Shown here in pieces: positions 35,330 through 43,785 of a stretch of 64,000 bases of DNA. The notes beneath the pieces were generated by a model that was not told the origin of the DNA, ran no database searches, and saw only the letters and a list, made by a program, of their open reading frames with translations. The stretch spans positions 62,001-126,000 of the forward strand of contig JBBSUC010000009.1 in NCBI GenBank assembly GCA_038235275.1. Direction: 5' to 3'. This DNA is from Persicitalea sp038235275 (GTDB taxonomy: Bacteria > Bacteroidota > Bacteroidia > Cytophagales > Spirosomataceae). A program made the translations under genes and the position numbers. Positions within the stretch are counted from its first letter, which is position 1, and each line of letters opens with the position of its first letter.

Positions 35330-36015
35330 TCAACTTGTTAAGCAGACAGCTATCTTTTCCAAAATGTGGTTTACTCTATTTTGTTCAGATCTTTCCAGAT
35401 TTGCGCTGATCCACTCCCTCCTGTATCGGTTGTCGAGCAGGTTTTGTAATTCTCCCAGAATGTACTTCTTCACCGGTTCATCGGCTTGAGCGATTTCCTG
35501 CCAGATAGTGATCCTGTTGTTAAGCAGGTAAACAATATCCTCAAAATCGGTGCTGGTTCTTCCGTCGTTTTTTCCCGTCCTGTGAAGGCGTCAAATTTAG
35601 AGGCGAGGAAATACTCCGGCCTAAAAAGCTTTATAACAGAGTTTTGGCCCAGATCGTAGATTTGAGCGGTTGCGTAGCCAAGTTTGTACCATCTATTGCT
35701 GAATCCCAAAATTTCCTCCGAAGTCGGCATGACATCTACGGTGATGCCGTTGATACTGTATCGGCAAATCACTCCCGAGGCAAGGTCATTGATAAACCCT
35801 TTGGCCCGTAGCTTCTCCTCGATAGCCGCGTATGCCCTGTAATTGGCTAATTCGATCAGAATATCGACATCGTCGGTGGGCCTAATCTCTTCGGCCAAGC
35901 GGTCGGCGTACAGCGAGACCACCGCTCCGCCCACAAACACAACGCTGTCGTTCAGTTCTTCGAGCGCGTAGCTAACGGCCCTGATTCGCGAGATGTTATT
36001 GTGCTGGTTCGCCAA
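35330..36015 (-). pseudogene. Nucleotidyltransferase with a frameshift at an A6 tract
   Basis: The N-terminal two thirds form a Pol-beta-type nucleotidyltransferase: VVFVGGAVVSLYADR, TDDVDILIELANY (Asp pair for metal) and GITVDVMPTSEEILGF. After GRE at the A6 run (minus strand; T6 at 35568-35573) the open frame turns into non-family sequence and stops at 35470. Adding one A restores NDGRTSTDFEDIVYLLNNRI and a well-formed helical tail that ends at the TGA of 35330-35332, giving about 228 residues from TTG 36015. This is either a real inactivating or phase-variable slip, or a sequencing error. It overlaps the upstream HTH gene by 20 bases, like a toxin-antitoxin pair. Confidence 0.75.
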
Positions 36016-36523
36016 GAATAGAGTTTTTAAGTTCCTGTACCGCCTGGTTGACCTCACGGCTTCTGCCCACTCGAATGATGTCGATGCTAACCAGCATTTT
36101 GTAAAGCAGCGGGTCTTCCTGCGCCGCTTTTACCGCCCCTTTGTACAATGGTTCGATAGCCTGACCGCGCAAATCGCCGTCCGCACTTGCCCACACGTAG
36201 TTAGCTTCTGTGACAAACTTGGACTTGTAGAAAGGATGGGAATGCGCGGTGGCTATGCCCGTTACGACGGGGCCGGGAGATTGGGGAAAAACGTAGGGCA
36301 GCCCGAATTGAATGAATTCCATCAGCGATTCCCGGAATACCTCCCGTCGCTCCTGGTCGATCAGCCCGGCTAGGCTGCTCCGATTCAGCGACTCCGAAAC
36401 TTCGGAAATACTGATGGACAATGCCGCCGACAGGTCACGGTACTGCCAGGGCTTTTCCTCATAAGAAAGTATTTTTAACAGGATCACGATGTCCTGAGGT
36501 CTCATGCCGTTGTGCGCTCTCAT
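35996..36523 (-). CDS. Winged-helix regulator, antitoxin-like partner of the nucleotidyltransferase
   Basis: A 175-residue protein with an N-terminal winged helix (about 8-60: DIVILLKILSYEEKPWQYRDLSAALSISISEVSESLNRS) and a C-terminal domain of unknown type containing TGIATAHSHPFYKS and EPLYKGAVKAAQEDPLLYKML. It directly precedes and overlaps the nucleotidyltransferase gene. The pairing of a winged-helix protein with a nucleotidyltransferase recalls AbiE- or MNT/HEPN-like modules without matching one clearly. A 13-bp inverted repeat upstream suggests autoregulation. Confidence 0.72.
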   Translation of the reverse strand: MRAHNGMRPQDIVILLKILSYEEKPWQYRDLSAALSISISEVSESLNRSSLAGLIDQERREVFRESLMEFIQFGLPYVFPQSPGPVVTGIATAHSHPFYKSKFVTEANYVWASADGDLRGQAIEPLYKGAVKAAQEDPLLYKMLVSIDIIRVGRSREVNQAVQELKNSILGEPAQ

Positions 36524-36543
36524 GGGGTGAAGGTAAATGTTTT

Positions 36544-36574
36544 GTTCTTTGTTTGCAAATCGCGAACAAAGAAC
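36544..36574 (-). promoter_or_regulatory. Putative operator of the winged-helix gene
   Basis: GTTCTTTGTTTGC (36544-36556) and GCGAACAAAGAAC (36562-36574) are inverted with one mismatch around a 5-bp centre. The dyad lies 20 bases upstream of the regulator start, where binding would block transcription. Confidence 0.6.
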
Positions 36575-36669
36575 GAGAAAATGCTTTTGCGGGTGGAGAA
36601 CATTAGGATGGTTGATGCAGATCGGAAGGGGTGGGAAGACTGTAAATGGTATAGTGGCGTCGGTCTTCG

Positions 36670-36729
36670 TCGCGTTTCAAACGCGAGGTGATGCAACCGC
36701 GCGGCGAACCGTACCGATCTCTAATCGGT
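36670..36729. repeat. Paired hairpins of an intergenic repeat
   Basis: TCGCGTTTCAAACGCGA (36670-36686) is an 8-bp perfect stem around one base; ACCGAT-ctcta-ATCGGT (36713-36729) is a 6-bp stem. Between them is a GC-rich linker. The pair looks like a small palindromic repeat element rather than coding sequence, so the upstream starts of the following reading frame are not trusted. Confidence 0.5.
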
Positions 36730-36756
36730 GTTAGCAGCGGACCCGAAGAAGAACAA

Positions 36757-37119
36757 ATGGGCCTGCCGGAAATGATTTTGGTGTATCAAGGTGCAAGAGA
36801 CGAAAACACGATCACTTGGGCAAAATTTTCGGATGCCACGAGTGAAGAGATGAGCTATACCAAGGTAATGTACCCAATGGCATCAGGTGATCTGCTAGAA
36901 AGCATCTACATCAACATGGATAGCAGCGTCATTAAATCCTACCTGTCAAAGTGCAAAACCTCTGAGCAAATCGAGGTGGCTAACCGGAAGTACTATACCT
37001 CGATTTTCTTTCACGTGCTTTTTCTTTACACGATTTCAAGAAATAGGAAGTACGAGTTTGCGCAGACAGCGGGTGAGGACAGATACAATCAAAGTAAAGA
37101 GACAGAGCTTGCTGCTTAA
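36757..37119 (+). CDS. Hypothetical protein of the accessory island
   Basis: A 120-residue protein of no family I recognise. It is mixed alpha/beta with a hydrophobic helix RKYYTSIFFHVLFLYTIS (about 76-93) and a charged end. Start ATG 36757 is chosen because earlier in-frame starts lie inside the hairpin repeat at 36670-36729. It is the only plus-strand gene between HipBA and the five-gene operon. Base composition is AT-rich like its surroundings. It may be a remnant of a larger gene. Confidence 0.5.
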   Translation: MGLPEMILVYQGARDENTITWAKFSDATSEEMSYTKVMYPMASGDLLESIYINMDSSVIKSYLSKCKTSEQIEVANRKYYTSIFFHVLFLYTISRNRKYEFAQTAGEDRYNQSKETELAA

Positions 37120-37266
37120 TCGAAAGATACTTTTGATACTCACTACACTTCATTCATCTTGAATTTCGGAATGAATGACATCATGGAAGGATTAGCCTAG
37201 TTTGTAAGAACCTGTCTGTAAAATTGAAGGGAAGCGGATAAATATATCCATAATCCACCTCAGACA

Positions 37267-37397
37267 TGCCGGAGGCATCGACCGTTAATAGCACCATAAT
37301 CTTTATATAGCCCCTTCACCCCGGAGGGGTCGACCTCTCCGGGGTGAAGGGGCTTGGTGGTTCGTAGCTTTTCTATTAACGGCTGATCCCTCCGGGA
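37267..37397. repeat. Nested palindromic element
   Basis: The core 37309-37354 is a 46-nt, almost loop-free palindrome: 22 of 23 pairs are Watson-Crick and the other (37327/37336) is G-T; its centre is GTCGAC. Outside it, CCGTTAATAG near 37282-37291 and CTATTAACGG near 37374-37383 form a second pair, and the flanks gccggaggcatcg / gatccctccgggat extend the symmetry imperfectly to about 130 bp. It lies 8 bases beyond the stop of the methyltransferase-HIT gene and could also act as that operon's terminator. Confidence 0.75.
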
Positions 37398-37404
37398 TAT
37401 GGTT

Positions 37405-38256
37405 TCAACGTTTGTTTAAAATATTCCGAATTCCTCCCTTTGGATTGTCACAATCACCTGAATATCTGGGAATAAGATGAATAGTAGCGTGATCCATGCG
37501 TTGTCCGGCATTCCGTCCGATATTCATTCCCAGCGTGAAATCCTCCGTTTCGTATTTGGCTTTTAATATTTTCTGCACAAAATTAGATAGTCGTACCAAA
37601 TCCTTTTGCTCCTCAAAAGTCAGGTCAAAGTAGTTGGCTTCGTGGCGTTTCGGTACAATAAGCGCGTGACCTTTGGCAACAGGGAAGCCATCCAGGACGG
37701 AATAACTCAACGGCGTTTCGGCCAGCAGTTCCAATTTGGGATTGACTTTGCAAAACGGGCATTTTGAATCACTCTCAACTACCTGGTTCCAATGTTGGTA
37801 CTCGTAGAATTCTGTATTCTCGTTGAGAAAGATCGATCGATAGGGTAGTTTGACGTAGCATTGATACGTCGGCTTCCCGTGTACCTGATGTATACGGAAG
37901 GCATCTCGCTGAATATCGCGCCGAACGGCGAAGTACGCCCGACCCATTGGCTTCAAGAGATTTGAAATTTGCATCAATACCTTATTTTGCTCTTCGGGAA
38001 AAAGTACGTTCAGGACGTAGAAGCAAAGGATTGTATCGAACTTCCCGGTTGGGTATTCTGGGTAGTAGTGCGGGTCGTAACCTTTGGCATCGAATCCTTT
38101 TACGAGCAGATGGTTTACGTCTTTTCCAAAACCACAACCAAAATCTAGCACCTTTCCCTGAATGAGTTTGCGTTCGAGCAGCATCCGCACGGGTAGCGAA
38201 GGCGTAGTGCGCTCTTTTGCGGTTAGGTGTGCGTTGGGATTCGGCGTGTCACTCAT
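37405..38256 (-). CDS. SAM methyltransferase-HIT fusion protein
   Basis: A 283-residue two-domain protein, last gene of the five-gene operon. Residues about 1-150 form a class I methyltransferase: motif I VLDFGCGFGKDV (36-47), GYDPHY at strand 2 and FDTILCFYVLNVL. Residues about 160-283 form a HIT domain: CPFC (166-169), GHALIVPKRH (196-205), NIGRNAGQ and the active-site stretch DHATIHLIPRYSGD. The usual H-x-H-x-H reads H256-A-T258-I-H260, so the middle, normally nucleophilic His is Thr. HIT enzymes act on nucleotidyl conjugates. The start overlaps the kptA stop by 8 bases. Confidence 0.85.
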   Translation of the reverse strand: MSDTPNPNAHLTAKERTTPSLPVRMLLERKLIQGKVLDFGCGFGKDVNHLLVKGFDAKGYDPHYYPEYPTGKFDTILCFYVLNVLFPEEQNKVLMQISNLLKPMGRAYFAVRRDIQRDAFRIHQVHGKPTYQCYVKLPYRSIFLNENTEFYEYQHWNQVVESDSKCPFCKVNPKLELLAETPLSYSVLDGFPVAKGHALIVPKRHEANYFDLTFEEQKDLVRLSNFVQKILKAKYETEDFTLGMNIGRNAGQRMDHATIHLIPRYSGDCDNPKGGIRNILNKR

Positions 38257-38791
38257 CTATTTGCAAAAAATCAGAAGGTACAAAGTCGGTGAGCCAAACT
38301 CCGTTGTCGGAAAGGTAAAAATCAAATCCTTTGATCGCCATACTTTTGGCGTCAATTGCAAGAATTATTGGGTTGCCGTGCCTCATGCCAACTTTTTGGG
38401 CAGTCATTTTATCAGAACTTAGGTGAACATGATGACGATTCATCTTCGATATACCTTTATCCAGAATGGCGTCTAAGTTCTTCTCAGCAGTACCGTGATA
38501 CAATATAGCAGGCGGCGGTTGCTTTTGGTACCCTAAATCAACATTTATAGAATGGCCTTGATTGGCTCTAATTTTCTCAAAATCATCGCTGAAAGCAAAT
38601 CGCTTCTTACTATTGTTTTCGACCAAGTGCTTTAATTCGCTCATCGTCAATTTGTGGCCTTTGGCTTTCATCTTAGTCAAAAGCTCTGCTGTCGAAACCC
38701 AACCGTTTGAATCCAACTCAATCCCTAAGACTGACGGATTGTGCCGTAAAACCAAACTCAGAAATTTACTTGTCTTAATCTCGTCAATCAT
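38249..38791 (-). CDS. kptA: RNA 2'-phosphotransferase (Tpt1/KptA)
   Basis: A 180-residue enzyme that moves an internal RNA 2'-phosphate to NAD+, giving ADP-ribose 1'',2''-cyclic phosphate; some relatives also ADP-ribosylate nucleic-acid ends. The four catalytic residues can be placed: R16-H17 (LRHNP), R75 (RANQGH) and R137 (VGMRHG), with the NAD-binding LYHGT (97-101) and RHHVHLS (119-125). It is full length. The start overlaps the HNH gene by 4 bases (ATGA). Bacteria have no tRNA splicing that would need it, so its place in a defence-like operon is notable. G+C is clearly lower than in the core genes. Confidence 0.92.
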   Translation of the reverse strand: MIDEIKTSKFLSLVLRHNPSVLGIELDSNGWVSTAELLTKMKAKGHKLTMSELKHLVENNSKKRFAFSDDFEKIRANQGHSINVDLGYQKQPPPAILYHGTAEKNLDAILDKGISKMNRHHVHLSSDKMTAQKVGMRHGNPIILAIDAKSMAIKGFDFYLSDNGVWLTDFVPSDFLQIDE

Positions 38792-39903
38792 GGTTTTTTT
38801 GCGTCGGCGTAAACGTAGGGATATGAAAAACCCAGATTCTTTGCAGTTTGAAAATGCGGCATAATGTGCTTTTGCAAGATATCAGCAAACTCTTCCATAG
38901 AAAGCTGCCCCAAGTCTGTCCGAAATATTTGGTCGTAATCTTCTAGTATATTCGTTTGCTGTTTTTTCAAATAAAATTGAACGGCTTGATATTGCAGTTG
39001 GGTGAAATCTTTAAAATACTGTTCAGAAGGAAGGCAGTTACTTTTTGAAGAGTTTATACTTTTTGGTGCAGGTATAATATTCCAAAGCTGATCGTGCGCA
39101 ACGTATGACCAAGGCAAGAAATGGTCTAGACTGAGATTCTGCTTATTAATAATTTCTCCCGAGTAGATACAAGAGAGGTCAGAATGTTCAGCCAGATAAT
39201 CTTTCCAAAATTTGTTAGCCAAAATCAAATCGCGCTTCCTGGGCTTTTCTAATTTTTCCGTAAGCCCGATTACGTTCGGATTATTTTTCTGGACAAATCC
39301 AACCAGATGCCAAAAGATAAAGCCTCTTAAAATGCTTTGATGACGCTGGAAGTACTCAGCCCAAACTGCATTCAATTCAATAGAATCGTCTAATATTCGG
39401 TAAATGACACGCTGTGGTTGAGAGTCAAATAGCTCATTACTAAGCCTTTTGATTTCGCCATTTACTCTGTGATCTGAAAGCCGCTGAGTTTCTGAAGCAA
39501 AAAAAGGACGGAGAAACCGGAATGGCACCCAACGGATAAGGTTTTTATCAATTTCCTGACTAAGCCCCAACAACTCACTATCTGATAAATTCTGTCTGAT
39601 CTGCTTTGATAAACTCGACGCATTGAGACGATTATCCACCTCGAATTTTGAAGAAACAAACGCCGCAATTTGTTTGAATCCATCCTGAACACCGAATGAT
39701 AGCTTGTAATAATCCAGCGGGTACCAGACGTTGGCCAACATTCGCAAGGCTATGTCATTTTGCCGAATGATACGCTCGCCATCCTCCTGTAAACTATCCA
39801 GAATGGAGAGGAACCAATAGAATTTGTAGGAATTTGTTCGGTCTTTGAACACCCCGGATAAAGCCGCGATGTCGAGGTCGTCGCTGTCGGGTAATGCTAT
39901 CAT
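38788..39903 (-). CDS. HNH endonuclease domain protein
   Basis: A 371-residue protein. The N-terminal 230 residues are helical and of no named family to me (opening ALSGVFKDRTNSYKFYWFLSILDSL). The C-terminal part has an HNH/beta-beta-alpha-metal core: C245-IYSGE, SLDHFLPWS (D260, H261), QLWNIIPAP (N275) and KSINSSKSN (N284 or N289). It is likely a DNA or RNA nuclease and the effector of the operon. G+C is about 35-40% by eye. It overlaps kptA by 4 bases and follows the ATPase gene after 75 bases. Confidence 0.8.
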   Translation of the reverse strand: MIALPDSDDLDIAALSGVFKDRTNSYKFYWFLSILDSLQEDGERIIRQNDIALRMLANVWYPLDYYKLSFGVQDGFKQIAAFVSSKFEVDNRLNASSLSKQIRQNLSDSELLGLSQEIDKNLIRWVPFRFLRPFFASETQRLSDHRVNGEIKRLSNELFDSQPQRVIYRILDDSIELNAVWAEYFQRHQSILRGFIFWHLVGFVQKNNPNVIGLTEKLEKPRKRDLILANKFWKDYLAEHSDLSCIYSGEIINKQNLSLDHFLPWSYVAHDQLWNIIPAPKSINSSKSNCLPSEQYFKDFTQLQYQAVQFYLKKQQTNILEDYDQIFRTDLGQLSMEEFADILQKHIMPHFQTAKNLGFSYPYVYADAKKP

Positions 39904-39978
39904 GCTGACCTTTTTAGATCCGGGATCAGGTGTTTAAATTTTTGGGAGAGCGTGACTTCGTCTTTAACAGTAAACGAA

Positions 39979-42906
39979 TCAGGCGCATTTTCTGCTTGTC
40001 GCCTGTGCCATCGAATTGAGCCAGGCATTGCGGTCGTCGAGGGCGGAATCGAGCCTTTGGATGAACGTTTTCTGATTGGGCAGCAGCAGGTGCTTTTCCA
40101 GTTTGGCGTACCGTTCCTTCAAGCTTTGCTTGTAGCCTTCAAAGGATACATCGCGGCCAACATACTCATCACGAATGAACGCCTCGAAACGGTCGATCAG
40201 TCCGGCGTAGGCGGTACGAATTTCCCGCACGGCGTCTTCCATTTGCTTCACGTAGTCCGTCGAACTTTCCGGCGTGGCGTACAGGCTTTCCAGCGAATAG
40301 CCAAGGGCCAAGGGGAATTCCTCAAAAAACGTTTTCTCGGGATCGACGGAACGCGCAATCGTCTCGCGCAGGGCGAGGGCTTCCTGACTCAGCCGCTTGG
40401 TTTCCTTGGCGTAGGCGGGTAAATCGCGGTAAAAAACCAAAAACGGTTTGATGGTTTCGATAAACGATTGATTGTCAAACTCCTCTTTCCGCGACTGATC
40501 CAGAAAACTCCGGTACTTGTTGAAGAGCGCGAGCCTAACCCCGTCCAACTCGAACGCCTTGACCGCGTATTTTTCGGGAGATTTTGAGATCAATTCCAGA
40601 ATGTCGCCCGAGAGCGCGGGTTCATAGACGCTGCTCCCAAACAGCGCAAAGTCATCGCGATTGGCAAACAAAAAAGTCGGTACCCAAAAATCAATGAGGC
40701 CGCGTTTGAGTTTGAAGGGCCGCGCGGAAAGCCGCGTCACCAACTCGGAAATCGGCAACCGGGAACGCTTGCTGTCGTCAAGAAATTGGCGCGATTCGGC
40801 CCAAACCTTCTGGAAAGTGGATTCCGGCGCGAGACGGCTCGACGCGTCGGACGTTTGATTGGAAAGTGCCAAGCCGTTTTCCCTGACCAACGTCAGGAAA
40901 ATGGTCTTTTCGGGCGGGAAACGTTCTTCGTCGAAGCCCAAAGTGTCCAATTGCCAATTGTCGGCCAAGGCTTGTAAGTAAGAGCGTTTCGCGGCGTGAA
41001 TAGAACCGGAAATCTTGTGTCGGTTGACGAGTTCGTTTTTGAAAGCGGGCGTTCCGGGATAAACCGTTTGGCAAATCTGCGAGAGGTACTTATGAAAGGC
41101 TTTCGCACTCGGGAAATACACTACTTCGCCCCGAAAAATCCAGGTAACGCTGTCGCCGTAGAAGCTATCGAAAACGAGTTGCGTCAGTTCCCTTTTGTGG
41201 TCTTCGATAATCTCCCGTAATTCTCTGCCTGCGACTTTGTCTTGGTCATTTTTTACAATGACGTGTTCCGCTTTCGCGATGTCGGTCATCACTTGTTTGA
41301 TTTTTTCAACCTCCTCGAAATAGCCGTACAAGATTGCCTCATCCTGTTGACGCGACGTTTCCTTCACGCTTTCTAAATCCACCTGACCATTGAAAATTAG
41401 ATTGATATAGCCGTCCGTTTCATCGGTGGGAATGAGATTGACCGGGTAGTCGGAAATGACGTACTCGAAAGTCCGGGGCGTTCCTGTTTCGTAGGAATTC
41501 TTATTGGCGGCAATCGGTGGAAATGGAGACTCATAAGAACTTTTAAGCGCCGTAGCCACGTCGAGTATCTCACTAACCTGCGTTTTGGCCTCAATCAGTG
41601 CCAACTGAATATCCAAATCTGAGCCTTCGAAAAGCACGAACCGACGGTTGCTGAAGCGGTAGAAAATGACGCCGATGTCTTCCAATTCCTGAATCAGCAG
41701 ACCGGGTTCTGCGATGCCGAGACATGTTTTGGCGTAATTGGTCAGAAAATCTTCGCCCAAATCAGTCCCGCGCGCAATCCACACGGAAAGCAGCCCGATG
41801 GTTTTGACCAATTTGCTGCCCGCGTCTACATCGGAAACCGTACTGCGCTCGACGGCATCCAAAGCCGAGCGAATGCTGACCCACTTGAAATAGTCGTGGT
41901 TGTGCTTGGATTGGAGGTAGGAGTAGAAATTGTAAAAGAGGTAATCGTAAACATTCGCCAAGTTGTAGTAAGGGTTTTCCTTACCCAAGACCACGCTGTC
42001 GATCCCCGTGAAGTCGGTTGATTCTAAGAAGGAAAACAGCGAGCGCTCGTTTTGTCCGTACCGCTGCAACGACAGCGCAAGCACGCCGCCCGAAAGTAAG
42101 TCGAGTGGATAGAGTTTGGCGGCGATTTCCTGAGAAGCTGCCTTGTCGAGCCGGAAGGCTTTCGTTTTCACGGCCAAGTCCACGCTTTTGCCGATTGAAC
42201 TAGGCAGGGTGCGGGTTTGGGAGCCATCCAAATGTTCGGCGGCGAGATATAGTAATTGCTCGACGGGCTCGTTGAAGGTAATTTCCCGAAACCGTCCTTT
42301 CACTTTTCGCCACTCCTGCTGCTGCGCGTCCGTCAGGTTTTGGGCGTAGGCGTCGAAGTTTTGGTGGACGCTCGTAATCAGGCAAATATTGTGGTCGGAA
42401 TTATTGACAAATTCCGTCAACTGCTGAATGAAGTACAGTTCCTGTTCGGGATTGTGGCGGGCGGCGTGTTCCAGAAATTTGCCAAACTCATCGATGACGA
42501 TGAACAGAATAGCGTTTTCCTTCCCTAACGAATGGTACCGATGAAAGAGATCGGAGCAAATATTTTGAACGGTGTTCTCATGGACGTCCAATTCCAGTTT
42601 TTCCACAAACACATCGAGCATCGAACGATACTCGCCCACGATGTTGATAAACGCGATCGTTGGATCAGGCAGAAAGCCGATTTTAAAGAAGTCTTTCTTG
42701 CCAAGAGCACTTTTCTCGAATGCCCACAGCAATGACGATTTCCCGGTGCCGTAGGTGCCGATAATATTGAACGAGCGCAGACCTTTCTCAAAATCCGCGC
42801 CGATTTGCCCCACTACCCGCCGGGCGTTGGGCGTCGGATGGTAGGTCAGTTCCCGGTCGGCATCCCGGACAATATTTACGGACGTGGAATATCTATACGT
42901 TTGCAT
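39979..42906 (-). CDS. Large P-loop ATPase, SspC-like partner of DUF4007 protein
   Basis: A 975-residue protein with an N-terminal P-loop domain: Walker A GTYGTGKS (50-57), Walker B ILFIVIDEFGK (133-143, D139/E140) and a sensor-like stretch ICLITSVHQNFDAY near 177. The remaining 700 residues are mostly helical with winged-helix-like and coiled segments, and no nuclease or helicase motif is seen. Size and position next to DUF4007 recall SspC of the SspABCD phosphorothioation system, to my recollection. ATG 42906 (MQTYRYSTSVN) overlaps the DUF4007 stop by 14 bases and is preferred to the upstream in-frame start at 42987. Confidence 0.8.
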   Translation of the reverse strand: MQTYRYSTSVNIVRDADRELTYHPTPNARRVVGQIGADFEKGLRSFNIIGTYGTGKSSLLWAFEKSALGKKDFFKIGFLPDPTIAFINIVGEYRSMLDVFVEKLELDVHENTVQNICSDLFHRYHSLGKENAILFIVIDEFGKFLEHAARHNPEQELYFIQQLTEFVNNSDHNICLITSVHQNFDAYAQNLTDAQQQEWRKVKGRFREITFNEPVEQLLYLAAEHLDGSQTRTLPSSIGKSVDLAVKTKAFRLDKAASQEIAAKLYPLDLLSGGVLALSLQRYGQNERSLFSFLESTDFTGIDSVVLGKENPYYNLANVYDYLFYNFYSYLQSKHNHDYFKWVSIRSALDAVERSTVSDVDAGSKLVKTIGLLSVWIARGTDLGEDFLTNYAKTCLGIAEPGLLIQELEDIGVIFYRFSNRRFVLFEGSDLDIQLALIEAKTQVSEILDVATALKSSYESPFPPIAANKNSYETGTPRTFEYVISDYPVNLIPTDETDGYINLIFNGQVDLESVKETSRQQDEAILYGYFEEVEKIKQVMTDIAKAEHVIVKNDQDKVAGRELREIIEDHKRELTQLVFDSFYGDSVTWIFRGEVVYFPSAKAFHKYLSQICQTVYPGTPAFKNELVNRHKISGSIHAAKRSYLQALADNWQLDTLGFDEERFPPEKTIFLTLVRENGLALSNQTSDASSRLAPESTFQKVWAESRQFLDDSKRSRLPISELVTRLSARPFKLKRGLIDFWVPTFLFANRDDFALFGSSVYEPALSGDILELISKSPEKYAVKAFELDGVRLALFNKYRSFLDQSRKEEFDNQSFIETIKPFLVFYRDLPAYAKETKRLSQEALALRETIARSVDPEKTFFEEFPLALGYSLESLYATPESSTDYVKQMEDAVREIRTAYAGLIDRFEAFIRDEYVGRDVSFEGYKQSLKERYAKLEKHLLLPNQKTFIQRLDSALDDRNAWLNSMAQATSRKCA

Positions 42907-43771
42907 AGTAGTTGGAAAGCACTTGGTGGGGGGCAAACTCGGATTTGAATTGCAATTCCATGATCCCCGCCTGATCGCTGAAAACAATGCCTTCGTATTG
43001 GCTGGCTAACGCCTCAATTTTGCTCACAAGTCCTTCTTGATTTAACGCAAAGACGCTGCCTACTTGATTCTTTTCTTCTTCTAATCGTCGGTAACTGATT
43101 GAATTTGAGTTCTCATTCGCTACCAGAATGCAGTACAAGAGTATTTCAATGGGTAGATTGTGGCGTTCGGCGTTAGTGATGAAATAGCTTTCTCCGTCCT
43201 GCTTGACATTCAATAGATTGAGATCGGTCAAAATTCCCGTCAATGCTTCTTCCCTACTTTTAGCATCGGAATGCCGCAGGTAGGTTTTAACGAAGGCTCT
43301 GAAGTCGGATATAACGGTGGATTCGCTCAGATTCAGTTGCGGGATGCTACTGCTGAAACGTCCGAAGTATTGTAGGAAATCTTTGAATGTAAACTCGATC
43401 TTCAAACGACGGTAGGTATTGAATATGAGGTTGTAGATGGAGGCGTGGTTATTGGTAACCAAATGAAAGTGCAGAAGCCACAGGCTTCCCTCGTCTTCCA
43501 GATACGGGTCGAACCCATTTTCATCGTCAAAAAGCCAATGGGCAAGTTCCGTCGGTTGATCGTCCAAATCGGCCAAGCCAAACGCCTTCATCCAATACCG
43601 AATGGCGGACACCATATTTTTGCCCACGCCCAAAATTACTACGGCATCTTCGTCGCTGAATTTCTTGTCAAGTAGCAGATAATCATAGCCTTTCTTTAAC
43701 CAAAGGCTGCGGCAGTGAAAGGTGTCGTGGCCGGAAAAGGTATATTTAATGGGTTCGAGCGTGGCAATCAT
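42893..43771 (-). CDS. DUF4007 family protein (SspB-like)
   Basis: A 292-residue protein opening with the family hallmark YTFSGHDTFHCRSLWLKKGYD, then ILGVGKNMVSAIRYWMKAFGL and WLLHFHLVTNN. As I recall, DUF4007 is the SspB family of the SspABCD DNA-phosphorothioation system, where SspB is a nicking/DNA-binding component. Here it is the first gene of a five-gene operon that lacks the sulfur-transfer enzymes SspA (cysteine desulfurase) and SspD (PAPS-reductase-like). A consensus promoter ends 15 bases before its start. Confidence 0.88.
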   Translation of the reverse strand: MIATLEPIKYTFSGHDTFHCRSLWLKKGYDYLLLDKKFSDEDAVVILGVGKNMVSAIRYWMKAFGLADLDDQPTELAHWLFDDENGFDPYLEDEGSLWLLHFHLVTNNHASIYNLIFNTYRRLKIEFTFKDFLQYFGRFSSSIPQLNLSESTVISDFRAFVKTYLRHSDAKSREEALTGILTDLNLLNVKQDGESYFITNAERHNLPIEILLYCILVANENSNSISYRRLEEEKNQVGSVFALNQEGLVSKIEALASQYEGIVFSDQAGIMELQFKSEFAPHQVLSNYYANV

Positions 43772-43785
43772 GGGCGGGATTTTTT

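Noticed and set aside
37195..37245. Sequence near aagaacctgtctgtaaaatt as an insertion-sequence end
   Set aside because: It recalls some IS termini, but no matching inverted end, target duplication or transposase fragment was seen.
37405..43771. A complete Dnd/Ssp phosphorothioation or BREX system
   Set aside because: No cysteine desulfurase, PAPS-reductase-like enzyme, PglZ, BrxL or adenine-specific DNA methyltransferase of those systems is present; only the DUF4007 and ATPase parts are shared with Ssp.
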